Shown here piece after piece: positions 43,816 through 52,832 of a DNA stretch of 64,000 bases (positions are counted from its first letter, which is position 1; every line of letters starts with the position of its first letter). This stretch comes from Paraburkholderia ginsengisoli NBRC 100965 (GTDB lineage: Bacteria > Pseudomonadota > Gammaproteobacteria > Burkholderiales > Burkholderiaceae), in assembly GCF_000739735.1 (NCBI RefSeq), contig NZ_BBJF01000006.1:124001-188000 (forward strand), written 5' to 3'. A program made the position numbers and the translations under genes. Below the pieces are notes generated by a model. The model did not search any database. It was not told the DNA's origin and saw only the letters and a list, made by a program, of their open reading frames with translations.

Positions 43816-43839
43816 ACAAATTTCGCTTTACTTATTTGT
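43816..43839. promoter_or_regulatory. Inverted repeat ACAAAT-N12-ATTTGT in a divergent gap
   Basis: Short perfect arms in an AT-rich part of the 283-bp gap between the FMO-like gene and the second TauD-family gene. It is a weak operator candidate for the divergent pair. Confidence 0.3.
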
Positions 43840-43992
43840 GCGGCGCGCTTCATTGGATGCGCGCAGGATCGCAGTCGCGCTGATTTTCTTATGTGCAATG
43901 ATTGGTTGGATTCAGGCACCGACGAATCTAACGTGAGAGCCGACGGCCTGTGAGCCGAGACCGGATACGTTTCTTTTCGTAAGGAGCCTTGC

Positions 43993-44940
43993 ATGAGCGC
44001 CGCTGCATTGCACGAAGCACAGTCGATTGAAGTCAAGCCGCTCTCCGCGCATATCGGCGCCGAGGTTCATGGTGTCGATCTGACGCGCAAGCTGAACCCG
44101 GGCGAGGTCGCGCAGATTCGCGCGGCGTTGCTGAAGTGGCGGGTCGTGTTCTTCCGTGAGCAGTTTCTGACGCACGAGCAGCACGTCGCGTTCTCCGCTC
44201 AATTCGGCGAATTGACGTTGGGGCATCCGGTGTTCGGACATGTCGAAGGTCATCCCGAGGTCTATTCGATTTCGAAGTACCGCAAGGCGACGCGTTTCGA
44301 GGGCCAGGCGCTATTGCGTCCGTGGACCGGCTGGCATACGGATGTGACCGCCGCAATCAATCCGCCGTGGGCGTCGATTCTGCGCGGCGTGACGATTCCG
44401 CCGTACGGCGGCGATACGCAATGGACCGATCTGGTGAGCGCGTATAACAAACTGTCGGCGCCGTTGCGGGCTTTCGTCGACGGCTTGCGCGGCATTCACC
44501 GCTTCACGCCGCCGGCCGGTGCGAGCGGCACGCAGGAGTTCGTCAAAGCCGTCGAGCAGCGCGCGCTCGTCTCCGAACATCCGCTCGTCCGGGTTCATCC
44601 GGAAACCGGCGAACGGGCGCTGTATGTGAGCCCGAGCTTTCTGAAGTCGATTGTCGACGTGACGCCGCGTGAAAGCCAGGCGCTGCTCGAATTGCTGTGG
44701 GAGCACGTGACGCGGCCGGAGTTCACCGTGCGCTTCAAGTGGGATGCGGGCAGCATCGCGTTCTGGGACAACCGCGCGACCGCCCATCTCGCGCCCACGG
44801 ATATCTTCGATCTCGACTTCGATCGACAGTTGTTTCGCACGACGCTCGTCGGCGACGTGCCGGTCGGCCCGGATGGACGGCAGTCGGTGGCGATAGAGGG
44901 CTCGCCGGTGAGCGCGGCGGCGGCGGTCGCGTTGAATTGA
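43993..44940 (+). CDS. TauD/TfdA-family alpha-ketoglutarate-dependent dioxygenase, second copy
   Basis: A 315-residue iron(II) oxygenase. Ligands are His115 and Asp117 in WHTDVTA and His265 in ATAHLAP; an Arg for 2-oxoglutarate follows near 278-282. Compared with the first copy the sequence near the active site differs, which suggests another sulfonate or sulfate ester. The ATG has an AAGGAG site. It is divergent from the operon with the second sulfonate importer, so substrate supply by that importer is likely. Confidence 0.88.
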   Translation: MSAAALHEAQSIEVKPLSAHIGAEVHGVDLTRKLNPGEVAQIRAALLKWRVVFFREQFLTHEQHVAFSAQFGELTLGHPVFGHVEGHPEVYSISKYRKATRFEGQALLRPWTGWHTDVTAAINPPWASILRGVTIPPYGGDTQWTDLVSAYNKLSAPLRAFVDGLRGIHRFTPPAGASGTQEFVKAVEQRALVSEHPLVRVHPETGERALYVSPSFLKSIVDVTPRESQALLELLWEHVTRPEFTVRFKWDAGSIAFWDNRATAHLAPTDIFDLDFDRQLFRTTLVGDVPVGPDGRQSVAIEGSPVSAAAAVALN

Positions 44941-45008
44941 GGGCGAGGCAGGCGGCGCGTGGTTATCGGCGCCAGGACTCGATTCGCCTGGCCGCCGCGC
45001 GCGTCGCG

Positions 45009-45239
45009 ATGTTCATGCGTGACTGCATACCGGTCGGCACGGTGGGCGGCGGCTGGCCACGCACCGCGGAAGTGGCGATCACGACGCGCAAGGGCAGCGG
45101 CCTCGCCGATGCGCTCACCACGTCGCTGAACGATCTGATCAAGTCGGGCACCTATACGCACGTGCTGGACAAATGGAATCTGGGTTCGGAAGCGATCAGC
45201 AAGGCATCGACGAATCCGCCGGGGCTGCCGGATCTGTGA
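45009..45239 (+). pseudogene. C-terminal remnant of an amino-acid-type ABC substrate-binding protein
   Basis: The last 60 or so residues before the stop (ITTRKGSGLADALTTSLNDL, KSGTYTHVLDKWNLG) match the C-terminal lobe of family-3 amino-acid-binding proteins. No upstream part of such a gene exists, because a complete dioxygenase gene precedes it. So it is a truncated remnant, left by deletion or replacement. The rest of the 490-bp gap between the dioxygenase and TPR genes shows nothing else. Confidence 0.7.
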
Positions 45240-45430
45240 GCGTGCGGGAGCGAGAGCGGGCCGTCGCGTCCTGGTGATCGATGCCGGGCTTCGACGCACG
45301 TTGTTCTCCGTGTGGCGGTTCGAGACCGGATAGAAGTGCCGTGGGCGCCTGCCCCGCTCGACGCGATCCCGTACAATGACCGACATCCAGTTCGTCGACA
45401 GATCGCGCTTTTGCGTCGACCCCATCGCCA

Positions 45431-46999
45431 ATGAGTCAGGACATTGAACACGCGCTCGCTGCCGCGCAAAAGCACCTCATGGCCGGTCGCCTCGACGAGG
45501 CCGCCACGCAGCTGCACGCTATTCTGGCGAGCGCCCCCGATCACGGCGAAGCGCTCGCGAGACTCGGCTACATCACCGCCAACCAGGGCGATCACGCGCG
45601 CGCGGCGCAGTACCTGACGCAACCATCGGCTTACCTGTCCATGTCCGTGGACCAGCTGAATTTCGCCGCGCAGGTGTGTCAGTCGGCGCAACGTCACGAC
45701 GATGCGATCGCGCTGTTCGAGCGTTGCCTCGCTCAGTTTCCGAGCCATGCTGCCTCGCTGTATGGCGCCGCTATGTCGCTAATCCAGCTTGGTGAATTGC
45801 CGCGCGCGCTCGCGATGCTGGAGCATCTGTGCAAGGTTCAGCCTCTGTCGGCCGAAGCGCATTACAACCGGGGCGCACTGCTCGGCCGGATGGAACGCTA
45901 TGAGGACGAACTGGATGCGTACCGGCAAGCCATCGCCCTCAAACCGCGTTTCGTTCGCGCCTACGTCAATCTCGGCGTCGCGTTGCGCGATCTGTGGCGC
46001 TTCGACGAAGCGTTGCTCCAGTTCAAGAAAGCGCTTTCCATCGATTCGAACGATGCGGGCGCCCGCACCAATCGGGCGCAGACGAATCTGCTGCTCGGCG
46101 AATTCGAGCACGGTTGGCGCGAATACGAATGGCGCTGGCGCGATGGCACCGGCAGCCACGGTTTTCCGCACACCACCCTGTGGACCGGCGCTCAGCCGAT
46201 AGCCGGCAAGACCGTGTTCGTTCATCATGAGCAAGGATTCGGCGACACGCTGCAATTCGTGCGCTTCGTCGATCGGCTCAGCGAGGGCGGCGCTCGCGTC
46301 GTGTTGCGTGTTCAGGACGCGCTGCTGCCACTGCTCCAGAACTATCGCGGTGCGGCCGAGATCATCGGCGAGACGGCGCAAGTGCCGCCGTTCGACTATC
46401 ACATCCCGATCATGAGTCTGCCGTTCGCGCTCAAGCTGCGTGCAGCCGATCTCGCCGCGCCCGCGCCTTACGTGCACGCGGACGACGCGCGGATTCGTCA
46501 ATGGGACGATCTGTTCGCGCATGCCGACCGGCGGCCCAAAGTGGGGATCGTGTGGTCGGGCAGCACGACGCATCTGAACGATCGCAATCGCTCGATACCG
46601 CTCGGACAATTGAAACCGCTGCTGGATGCCGACGCCGATTTTGTCTCGCTGCAACAGGACGTGCGCGACGGCGATCGCGCGTGCCTCGTGCAATTCGAGC
46701 AGAGCGGGAAGTTGCGCGACGTGTCCGCGCGGCTCACCACGTTCGCCGAGACCGCCGAGCTGATCGCACGGCTCGATGTGGTCATCAGCGTGGACACGGC
46801 CGTCGCGCATCTGGCGGGTGCGCTCGGCAAACCCGTGTGGATCGCTTTGCCGTTCATGCCGGACTGGAGATGGCAACTCGAACGAAGCGATAGTCCGTGG
46901 TACGCGAACGCACGCCTGTTCCGGCAAAAGACGCGAGGCGATTGGAGCGACGTTGTGGCCGCGCTTCGCACAGCGCTCGACACGTTGCACAGCGCCTGA
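45431..46999 (+). CDS. TPR protein with C-terminal glycosyltransferase-like domain
   Basis: A 522-residue cytoplasmic protein. The first 225 residues are tetratricopeptide repeats (for example AEAHYNRGALLGRMERYEDE and RAYVNLGVALRDLWRFDEAL). The C-terminal half has a GT-B-like Rossmann region, with RPKVGIVWSGSTTHLNDRNR near 370 and ISVDTAVAHLAGALGKPVW near 455, typical of heptosyltransferase/GT9 or O-GlcNAc-transferase-like proteins. Such TPR-GT proteins modify proteins or surface glycans. It is a single gene, and no acceptor protein or glycan locus is adjacent. Confidence 0.85.
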   Translation: MSQDIEHALAAAQKHLMAGRLDEAATQLHAILASAPDHGEALARLGYITANQGDHARAAQYLTQPSAYLSMSVDQLNFAAQVCQSAQRHDDAIALFERCLAQFPSHAASLYGAAMSLIQLGELPRALAMLEHLCKVQPLSAEAHYNRGALLGRMERYEDELDAYRQAIALKPRFVRAYVNLGVALRDLWRFDEALLQFKKALSIDSNDAGARTNRAQTNLLLGEFEHGWREYEWRWRDGTGSHGFPHTTLWTGAQPIAGKTVFVHHEQGFGDTLQFVRFVDRLSEGGARVVLRVQDALLPLLQNYRGAAEIIGETAQVPPFDYHIPIMSLPFALKLRAADLAAPAPYVHADDARIRQWDDLFAHADRRPKVGIVWSGSTTHLNDRNRSIPLGQLKPLLDADADFVSLQQDVRDGDRACLVQFEQSGKLRDVSARLTTFAETAELIARLDVVISVDTAVAHLAGALGKPVWIALPFMPDWRWQLERSDSPWYANARLFRQKTRGDWSDVVAALRTALDTLHSA

Positions 47000-47206
47000 A
47001 CCACGCACGGCGTACAGCAAACACGTCATCGCCGTACGCGCACTGCACAAAAAAAGCATTCGCCAGGGTTCGCCCCGATGCGTGCAAGCTCGCCTGCTGC
47101 ACTAATCTTCACCAGCGGACTGCGCCGATGACACGCGCGCCGCCCCACCGTCCGACCGATCGAATCACGCGCGCAAGCCGGCGACGTCAATACGACGAGG
47201 TGAAGC

Positions 47207-49003
47207 ATGGCCATGAAAAAGAAGGTGTCCTCACAGAACGATCTGCTGATGGGTCCGTTGCTCGGCCTGCGGCCAGCGACAGCGGATGCGCCGACGCTGT
47301 GGCGAGTCACCGCGCTGATCGTGATTCGCGCGGACGCCGTGCCGCCTACGCTCACCGTCGACGGCACCGCAAATCCCGCCGCACCACGCGTGCTGCGCAA
47401 GACGACCGACGCGCAGGTGCTGCGCTACGCCATGCCGATCACGCAATCGGCTAAAGAACAGGTGATCACGTATTCGTTCGGCGGCAACGCGAAGTGGCGC
47501 TTCGTCGTGCCCGCCGCCGGTCAGACGCCGCGCTTCACGTACGTGTCGTGCAACGGGTTTTCGTCGGCGAAGGTCATCAAGGATCTGAAGCATGAGGCGA
47601 GCAACGTCTGGGGCGATCTGATCACGAATCACGACGCCGCGCTGCTCAAAGCCCATGAGCTCAACTGGGACGAGCATCAGGCGTGGGTCGACTCCACGCT
47701 CTTTCAGCAAGGCGTCCCGTTGCGCTTTCACGCGATGCTGATGGGCGGCGACCAGATCTACATGGATTCGATCTGGGACGACATCGAAACGCTCAAGACT
47801 TGGAGCGATCTGCCGGTGGCGGACCAGCCGGGCGTCGCGGTAAACGCGCAACTCGCGGCCGACATCGAGCGCTACTACTTCGACCTGTACATCAAACGCT
47901 GGCGCTATGCGCGCGGAAACGCACCGTGGCCCGACAATGCATACGACGGCACGCTCGACGCCGCCTGTGCGTTCGCGACGATCCCCGCGCTGATCATGTG
48001 GGACGACCACGACATCTTCGACGGCTGGGGTTCCTACAGTCCCGAGTTGCAGGCGAGTCCCGTGTTTCGCGCGCTGTTCGCCGCGGCACGCCGGAACTTC
48101 TGGGTGTACCAGTTGCAGATGCCCGATGAACTGCTGCCGCCGCAAACGCTGCCCGATCAGCCGACCCGTTTGCCACGCCTCGCTCCGGTCGACTGGAACG
48201 CGTTGGCGAAGCAGGACCCGCTTGCGCCGGCGTTTTTGCCACGTCAGCCTGGCTTTTCGCATGCGGGCGTATTCGGGTCGCTCGCCATTCTCATACCGGA
48301 CTTGCGCACCGAACGCTCGGAATTGCAGGTGATCGGCGAGGCGACCTGGGACGCGATGACCCAATGGCTAGCAACACTGCCGGCCGGCGTCGAGCATCTG
48401 CTGTTCGTCAGCAGCGTGCCGGTTGCGCATCCGAAGATCCGTGTCGCCGAGGCGATCTATAGTTTCGGACTACTGCGCGAGCACGTTACCAAGAGTCTGT
48501 CCGACGACATCCATGATCACTGGTCCAACGACGATCACGAAGGCCAGCGCAAACGCCTCGTTCGCAACCTCGTCGATTTCGCGGACGGCTCGCGCAAGCG
48601 TCGCGTGACGATGGTTTCCGGCGACGTGCACGTGGCGACGTGGGGGATCATCGAAGCGAACGACGCCGCCACCAACAACGCCCGCCGGCTCAATCAGCTG
48701 ACGAGTTCGGCGGTCGTCCATCCTGCGCCGTCGGGCGTGGCGGATTTCTTCTTTCTGTCGTACATGGAGCACAACGCCAAGGCCGGCGAAACGATCGACA
48801 CCGAGTATCGGCTGCAGATGATGGAATTGCCCGGCGCGGGCATGCGTCTCGCGCCGCGCCGCAACTGGCTCGCGATCGAACTCGACGAGCCGTCCGCACG
48901 ACTGTGGGCGACCTGGCGGCTCGAACAGGACGAGGGGTTTTCGAGCCACATGCTGGCGGTGCATCCGGCGCGCGCCGCAGCCGGCGATGACGGCGTGCGT
49001 TGA
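47207..49003 (+). CDS. PhoD-like phosphatase/phosphodiesterase family protein
   Basis: A 598-residue metallophosphatase of the PhoD-like superfamily. Metal-site blocks are visible: SCNG near 127, GGDQIYMD near 178, WDDHDIFDGWG near 266, and SGDVHVATWG near 471. There is no evident signal peptide (start MAMKKKVSSQNDLLMGPLL), so unlike Bacillus PhoD it seems not to be exported. An N-terminal beta domain precedes the catalytic part. The ATG follows GAGG. It is monocistronic. The substrate is unknown. Confidence 0.83.
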   Translation: MAMKKKVSSQNDLLMGPLLGLRPATADAPTLWRVTALIVIRADAVPPTLTVDGTANPAAPRVLRKTTDAQVLRYAMPITQSAKEQVITYSFGGNAKWRFVVPAAGQTPRFTYVSCNGFSSAKVIKDLKHEASNVWGDLITNHDAALLKAHELNWDEHQAWVDSTLFQQGVPLRFHAMLMGGDQIYMDSIWDDIETLKTWSDLPVADQPGVAVNAQLAADIERYYFDLYIKRWRYARGNAPWPDNAYDGTLDAACAFATIPALIMWDDHDIFDGWGSYSPELQASPVFRALFAAARRNFWVYQLQMPDELLPPQTLPDQPTRLPRLAPVDWNALAKQDPLAPAFLPRQPGFSHAGVFGSLAILIPDLRTERSELQVIGEATWDAMTQWLATLPAGVEHLLFVSSVPVAHPKIRVAEAIYSFGLLREHVTKSLSDDIHDHWSNDDHEGQRKRLVRNLVDFADGSRKRRVTMVSGDVHVATWGIIEANDAATNNARRLNQLTSSAVVHPAPSGVADFFFLSYMEHNAKAGETIDTEYRLQMMELPGAGMRLAPRRNWLAIELDEPSARLWATWRLEQDEGFSSHMLAVHPARAAAGDDGVR

Positions 49004-49074
49004 CCTGAGCTCGCCTGTCACGCTGGCTCACGTTGATCTCACGCTGCCCTCACCTTGCGTCGCGGCGCCCGGCG

Positions 49075-50202
49075 TCACGAATTAGCCTGGCCCGCATCGC
49101 GACACGGCAACCAGCGCCGGGCCGGCTTCGGCGTAGCGGCTGCTTCGACGACGCTGCGCCACCAGTGCTCGCCGCGATGCGGCGCGTCGAGCGCCAGCCG
49201 CTCGCCCATACGCGGCGTCGACAGCGCGATGCCACGCGCCGCCGCCAGCCCGATCACGCGCTCGAACGGCTCGTGCCACCGATGCAGCGCGAGATCGAAC
49301 GTGCCGTTATGAATCGGTATCAGCCGTGCGCCGCGCAAATCGACGTGCGCCTGCACGGTCTCTTCGGGCTGCATGTGCACGTACGGCCACTGCGCGTCGT
49401 AGGCGCCCGTCTCGATGAGCGTCACGTCGAACGGACCGAGGCGCTCGCCGATGGTCCTGAAGCCGTCGAAGTAGCCGGTGTCGCCGCTGAAAAACACGCG
49501 CAGGTCGTCATCGACGATCACCCACGACGCCCACAGCGTACTGTTGCCATCGAATAGACTGCGCCCCGAGAAATGCTGTCCGGGTGTCGCCGTGAACGCC
49601 ACGCCGTCGATCTGCACGCCCTGCCACCAATCGAACTGACGCACTTTGTTCGCGTCGATACCCCATTCGATCAACCGGTCGCCGACACCCAGCGGCGTGA
49701 GAAACACCCCGGTCGTCGCGGCGAGCGCGAGCACCGTCTCGCGGTCCAGGTGGTCATAGTGATCGTGCGAGAGAATCACGCCGCGCAACGGCGGCAAATC
49801 GGCGAGCGCGATGGGCGGCGCATGGAAACGTTTCGGGCCGAAGCGCCGGAACGGCGACGCGCGTTCGGCGAACACGGGGTCGGTCAGCCAGAACTGCCCG
49901 CGCAGCTTGAGCAGCAAGGTCGAATGCCCGAGCCGGTACAGACTGCGGTCGGGCGCGGCGTCGAGTTGCTCGCGGGTCAGCGTATCGACGGGCAGCGCGC
50001 CGCCAGGCACCGTGTCCGCGGGCTTGTTGAGCAGCACGTTCCACACGATGCGCAAGGTCTTGCCCAGGCCTTCCGCCGGGCGCGGCTTGACGTTGCGAAA
50101 GCGCTCGCCGTCATGCTGCGCCGACGAGCGCGACAACTCGCGTCCGCGTCTCGCCGCGGTAAGACCCAAAGCACGGCTGATGGAACCGATGAGCGATGTC
50201 AT
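49075..50202 (-). CDS. Metallo-beta-lactamase-fold hydrolase (NAPE-PLD/UlaG-like)
   Basis: A 375-residue metal hydrolase. The metal motif HxHxDH is SHDHYDH with His146, His148, Asp150 and His151; another His in LIPIHNGTFDL near 298 and Asp in FSGDTGYFDG near 244 complete the site. The layout LGHSTLLLKLRGQFWLTDPV resembles NAPE-hydrolysing phospholipase D and UlaG-like proteins. No signal peptide is obvious. It is divergent from a tetR gene with a dyad between them, so TetR repression is likely. The substrate is unknown. Confidence 0.87.
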   Translation of the reverse strand: MTSLIGSISRALGLTAARRGRELSRSSAQHDGERFRNVKPRPAEGLGKTLRIVWNVLLNKPADTVPGGALPVDTLTREQLDAAPDRSLYRLGHSTLLLKLRGQFWLTDPVFAERASPFRRFGPKRFHAPPIALADLPPLRGVILSHDHYDHLDRETVLALAATTGVFLTPLGVGDRLIEWGIDANKVRQFDWWQGVQIDGVAFTATPGQHFSGRSLFDGNSTLWASWVIVDDDLRVFFSGDTGYFDGFRTIGERLGPFDVTLIETGAYDAQWPYVHMQPEETVQAHVDLRGARLIPIHNGTFDLALHRWHEPFERVIGLAAARGIALSTPRMGERLALDAPHRGEHWWRSVVEAAATPKPARRWLPCRDAGQANS

Positions 50203-50238
50203 GTGGAACGCCTCTGCGGAAAGTAGACTGGGTAGTGT

Positions 50239-50263
50239 AGTTTATTATCAAAAAAAGTAAACT
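50239..50263. promoter_or_regulatory. Inverted repeat AGTTTA-N13-TAAACT, candidate TetR operator
   Basis: Perfect 6-bp arms, with partial symmetry extending outside them (GGGTAGT versus ACTGCCC), in the 81-bp gap between the divergent hydrolase and tetR genes. Its place overlapping both promoters fits autoregulation plus repression of the hydrolase. Confidence 0.55.
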
Positions 50264-50283
50264 GCCCGGTGTAAAATTCCGCG

Positions 50284-50901
50284 ATGGACCCGAATGTCAC
50301 TCCCCAACGTTTAACCGATCGCAAGCGGCACGCCGTCATCGGCGCGGCCATCGAAGAATTTCTCGCGGCCGGCTTCGACGCCACCAGCATGGACCGCATC
50401 GCCGCTCGCGCGGGCGTCTCCAAGCGCACGGTCTACAACCATTTCCCCAGCAAGGAAGCGTTATTCGCGGCGATCCTGCGGCAGTTGTGGGATGCGAGTC
50501 ATATGGGAGAAGCGCCGGCCTATCGCGCCGACCAGCCGTTGCGCCCGCAGTTGCTCGAACTGCTGTCGCGCAAGCTGCGGCTGATGAACGACGACGCATT
50601 CCTGTCGCTCGCGCGCGTGGCGATCGCGGCGGGCATTCACTCGCCCGAGCGCGCGAGGGACATGGTGGCGCGCCTCGGCGAACGCGAGGAAGACCTCACG
50701 GTGTGGGTCCGCGCGGCGGCCGCCGATGGACGTCTCGCTACGACCGACCCCGTGTTCGCCGCGCAGCAGTTGCACGGTCTCGTGAAGGCGTTCGCTTTCT
50801 GGCCGCAGGTGACGATGGGACAACCGGCGCTTAGCGCGGACGAACAGAAGCAGGTTGCGGATTCGGCGGCGGATATGTTTCTGGCGCGCTATGCGGGTTG
50901 A
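50284..50901 (+). CDS. TetR/AcrR-family transcriptional regulator
   Basis: A 205-residue one-ligand repressor. The N-terminal HTH spans about residues 17-62 (AAIEEFLAAGFDATSMDRIA then GVSKRTVYNHFPSKEALF), and the C-terminal helical domain is of the AefR-like/TetR_C type with the segment AAQQLHGLVKAFAFWPQ. It is divergent from the metallo-beta-lactamase-fold hydrolase gene, the probable target. The ligand is unknown. Confidence 0.92.
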   Translation: MDPNVTPQRLTDRKRHAVIGAAIEEFLAAGFDATSMDRIAARAGVSKRTVYNHFPSKEALFAAILRQLWDASHMGEAPAYRADQPLRPQLLELLSRKLRLMNDDAFLSLARVAIAAGIHSPERARDMVARLGEREEDLTVWVRAAAADGRLATTDPVFAAQQLHGLVKAFAFWPQVTMGQPALSADEQKQVADSAADMFLARYAG

Positions 50902-50951
50902 GGGGAGCTGCTGGTTTGTGCCGAACTGGATAAGCATCACGGTCGTTCACA

Positions 50952-51149
50952 ACCCGTGATGGGATCGCCGATATTCTCTGTGGCGATCTCCTGCGCCATA
51001 CAGGATCGACCGACCCGATCTAGCGCGAATGGCTTCCTGAGAGCGGAGAGGAACTGCGGGACCAGCCGCTGTTTTTTCACTACCAGAGCGTCTTTTCGGA
51101 ATCCCCTCAGGACCAGTGGCAAACGGACATCTATATTCCGTTGGGGTGA
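50952..51149 (+). pseudogene. Remnant of a GyrI-like/AraC effector-binding domain
   Basis: One frame gives LLRHTGSTDPI, an in-frame TAG at 51021, then REWLPESGEELRDQPLFFHY and TDIYIPLG before a stop. This is the C-terminal pattern of GyrI-like ligand domains, found at the end of AraC-type regulators or alone. The stop, a loss of residues before REWLPES, and lack of any N-terminal part mark it as a decayed fragment. The rest of the 379-bp gap shows nothing else. Confidence 0.65.
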
Positions 51150-51280
51150 CAGAAAGAGTTTGCTGGAGCGGCCTATACCGACCCGCTCAGCGTTCGTTAG
51201 CCACGCTTACCGAGGCAACCGGCAACCGGCAAGCGCCCCGCACCCTCGCAGACCGCCTGCCGTACCTGACAACCCAATAC

Positions 51281-51634
51281 TCAAACCGCCGCCGTCACGA
51301 TAATCTCGACGCGAATCTCCGGCGAAGCCAACGCAGCTTCGCAGGTCGCACGAGCCGGTGTTGCATCGGCCGGAACCCATGCTTCCCATGCGGCGTTCAT
51401 CGGACCGAAGTCGCGTGCCATGTCGGCCACCCAGATCTGCACGGACAACAAGCGCGTTTTATCGGTGCCGGCGGTTTTCAGATGCCCGTCCAGCTTGCTC
51501 AGGATTTCCTCGGTTTGCGCCTTCGCATCGCCGTCGCGCAAAGTTGCGGTCAGGCCGGCGACGTACACCGTACCGTTGTGAATGACGATGCGCGAGAGGC
51601 GCGGGTTGGTTTCGAAACGTTGAATATCGCTCAT
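51281..51634 (-). CDS. RidA-family imine/enamine deaminase
   Basis: A 117-residue YjgF/YER057c/UK114 protein. The family core is visible: GTVYVAGLTA near 21-30, the DGHLKTAGT segment, LSVQIWVADM near 63, and ending PARATCEAALASPEIRVEI with the conserved Arg (position 95) and Glu (position 110 region). Such enzymes hydrolyse reactive imines and enamines. It is the last gene of a nine-gene operon whose oxidoreductases would produce imines, so it likely clears intermediates of that pathway. Confidence 0.9.
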   Translation of the reverse strand: MSDIQRFETNPRLSRIVIHNGTVYVAGLTATLRDGDAKAQTEEILSKLDGHLKTAGTDKTRLLSVQIWVADMARDFGPMNAAWEAWVPADATPARATCEAALASPEIRVEIIVTAAV

Positions 51635-51677
51635 GGATAGTTTATTGAGTGGGTGAGTAAAAGAAGTGGCTAACGAG

Positions 51678-52832
51678 TCAGTGGGCGTTGCGTTGCATAC
51701 GAGTCGCGGCCGCGAAGCGCCCAATCCGAAATGCGTCGATGTCATGCGTGCTACGGCCGTCGCAAACCAGTTCGGCGACCACGCTGCCGACCATGGGTCC
51801 CAACTCGAAGCCATGCGCCGAAAAACCGAAGGCGTGCACGAAACCTTCGTGCGCGCCGCTGCGGGAAATAACCGGAATGCCATCCGGCATGAAGCCTTCG
51901 ATACCGGCCCATGCACGATTGACCACTACATGCTGCAAATGCGGAAACAGGTCGGTGACCGTGCGAGCGCTTCGACCCAATTGCGCGAAGTCGAGCCGGC
52001 ATTGCCGCGCCTGCATGTCGGCGGCACATTCGAGCGCGCCGCCGATCACCACCGTGCCATTGCTGAACTGCTTGAACGACAGCGGCCGGCCCGTTGCACC
52101 GAGCACCGGTCTCACGAACGCGGGCACGGCCTGCGTGACCATCAGCATCAAGCCGCGCGGCTCGACCGGCACGGGCTCGCCGACTTGCCGCGCGAACTCG
52201 CCACCCCACGCGCCTGCCGCATTCACCACGTGAGGCGCGCGCCAGCGGCGCACGGCGGTCTCGATGTCCCACTGCGCTTCACGGCGCACGACGTTGCGGA
52301 CCGCGCATTGCTCGTGAATCTCGACGCCCGCGCGTTGCGCCGCGCGGCGGAACGCGGTCACCGCGCGAAACGGCAATGCGTGACCGTCATGTTCGACCCA
52401 CACGCCGCCGGTGACGTGCCGCGCGAGACTCGGCACGAGTTCGCGCACGGCGCCCGCATCGATCATCACTTCGTGCGTGAAGCCGAGCGTGTTCAGATAC
52501 GCGACGCGCTCACGGCACGCGTCGAGTTCCGCTTCGTTCTCCGCGATTTTCAACTGACCGGAGGGGACGAAGCCTGCATCGTCGTCGACGAGTTCGCCCA
52601 GCCTGAACCACAGTTCGCGCGACGCAAGCGACAACGCGATCTCCGCATCGTGCCGGCCCAACGTGCGGACGCCGCCGGCATTGACGCCCGATGCGTGTCG
52701 TCCGCACACGTCACGTTCCAGCACGGCCACGCGCGCGCCGCGCCGTGCGAGATGCAGCGCGCTCGACAAGCCGTGCAAGCCGCCGCCGATCACGACGACA
52801 TCGGCGCCCGCCGCTTCGCTGGATTGGCTCAT
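51678..52832 (-). CDS. DAO-family FAD-dependent oxidoreductase
   Basis: A 384-residue flavoprotein of the glycine/D-amino-acid oxidase family. The FAD site is VVVIGGGLHGLSSALHLA near residues 12-29, with RHASGVNAGGVRTLG after it; the second FAD contact (VVNAAGAWGGEFA) is near 208 and the closing motif GFSAHGFELGPMVG near 345. The start codon overlaps the upstream gene's stop in an ATGA junction. Together with the HcnB-like and 2Fe-2S proteins it could form an amine-oxidising complex. There is a second DAO-family gene in the same operon. Confidence 0.87.
   Translation of the reverse strand: MSQSSEAAGADVVVIGGGLHGLSSALHLARRGARVAVLERDVCGRHASGVNAGGVRTLGRHDAEIALSLASRELWFRLGELVDDDAGFVPSGQLKIAENEAELDACRERVAYLNTLGFTHEVMIDAGAVRELVPSLARHVTGGVWVEHDGHALPFRAVTAFRRAAQRAGVEIHEQCAVRNVVRREAQWDIETAVRRWRAPHVVNAAGAWGGEFARQVGEPVPVEPRGLMLMVTQAVPAFVRPVLGATGRPLSFKQFSNGTVVIGGALECAADMQARQCRLDFAQLGRSARTVTDLFPHLQHVVVNRAWAGIEGFMPDGIPVISRSGAHEGFVHAFGFSAHGFELGPMVGSVVAELVCDGRSTHDIDAFRIGRFAAATRMQRNAH

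Noticed and set aside
44697..45239. A 180-residue protein overlapping the second dioxygenase gene
   Set aside because: The first two thirds are the wrong-frame reading of the dioxygenase; only the end resembles an amino-acid-binding protein, so it is called a remnant.
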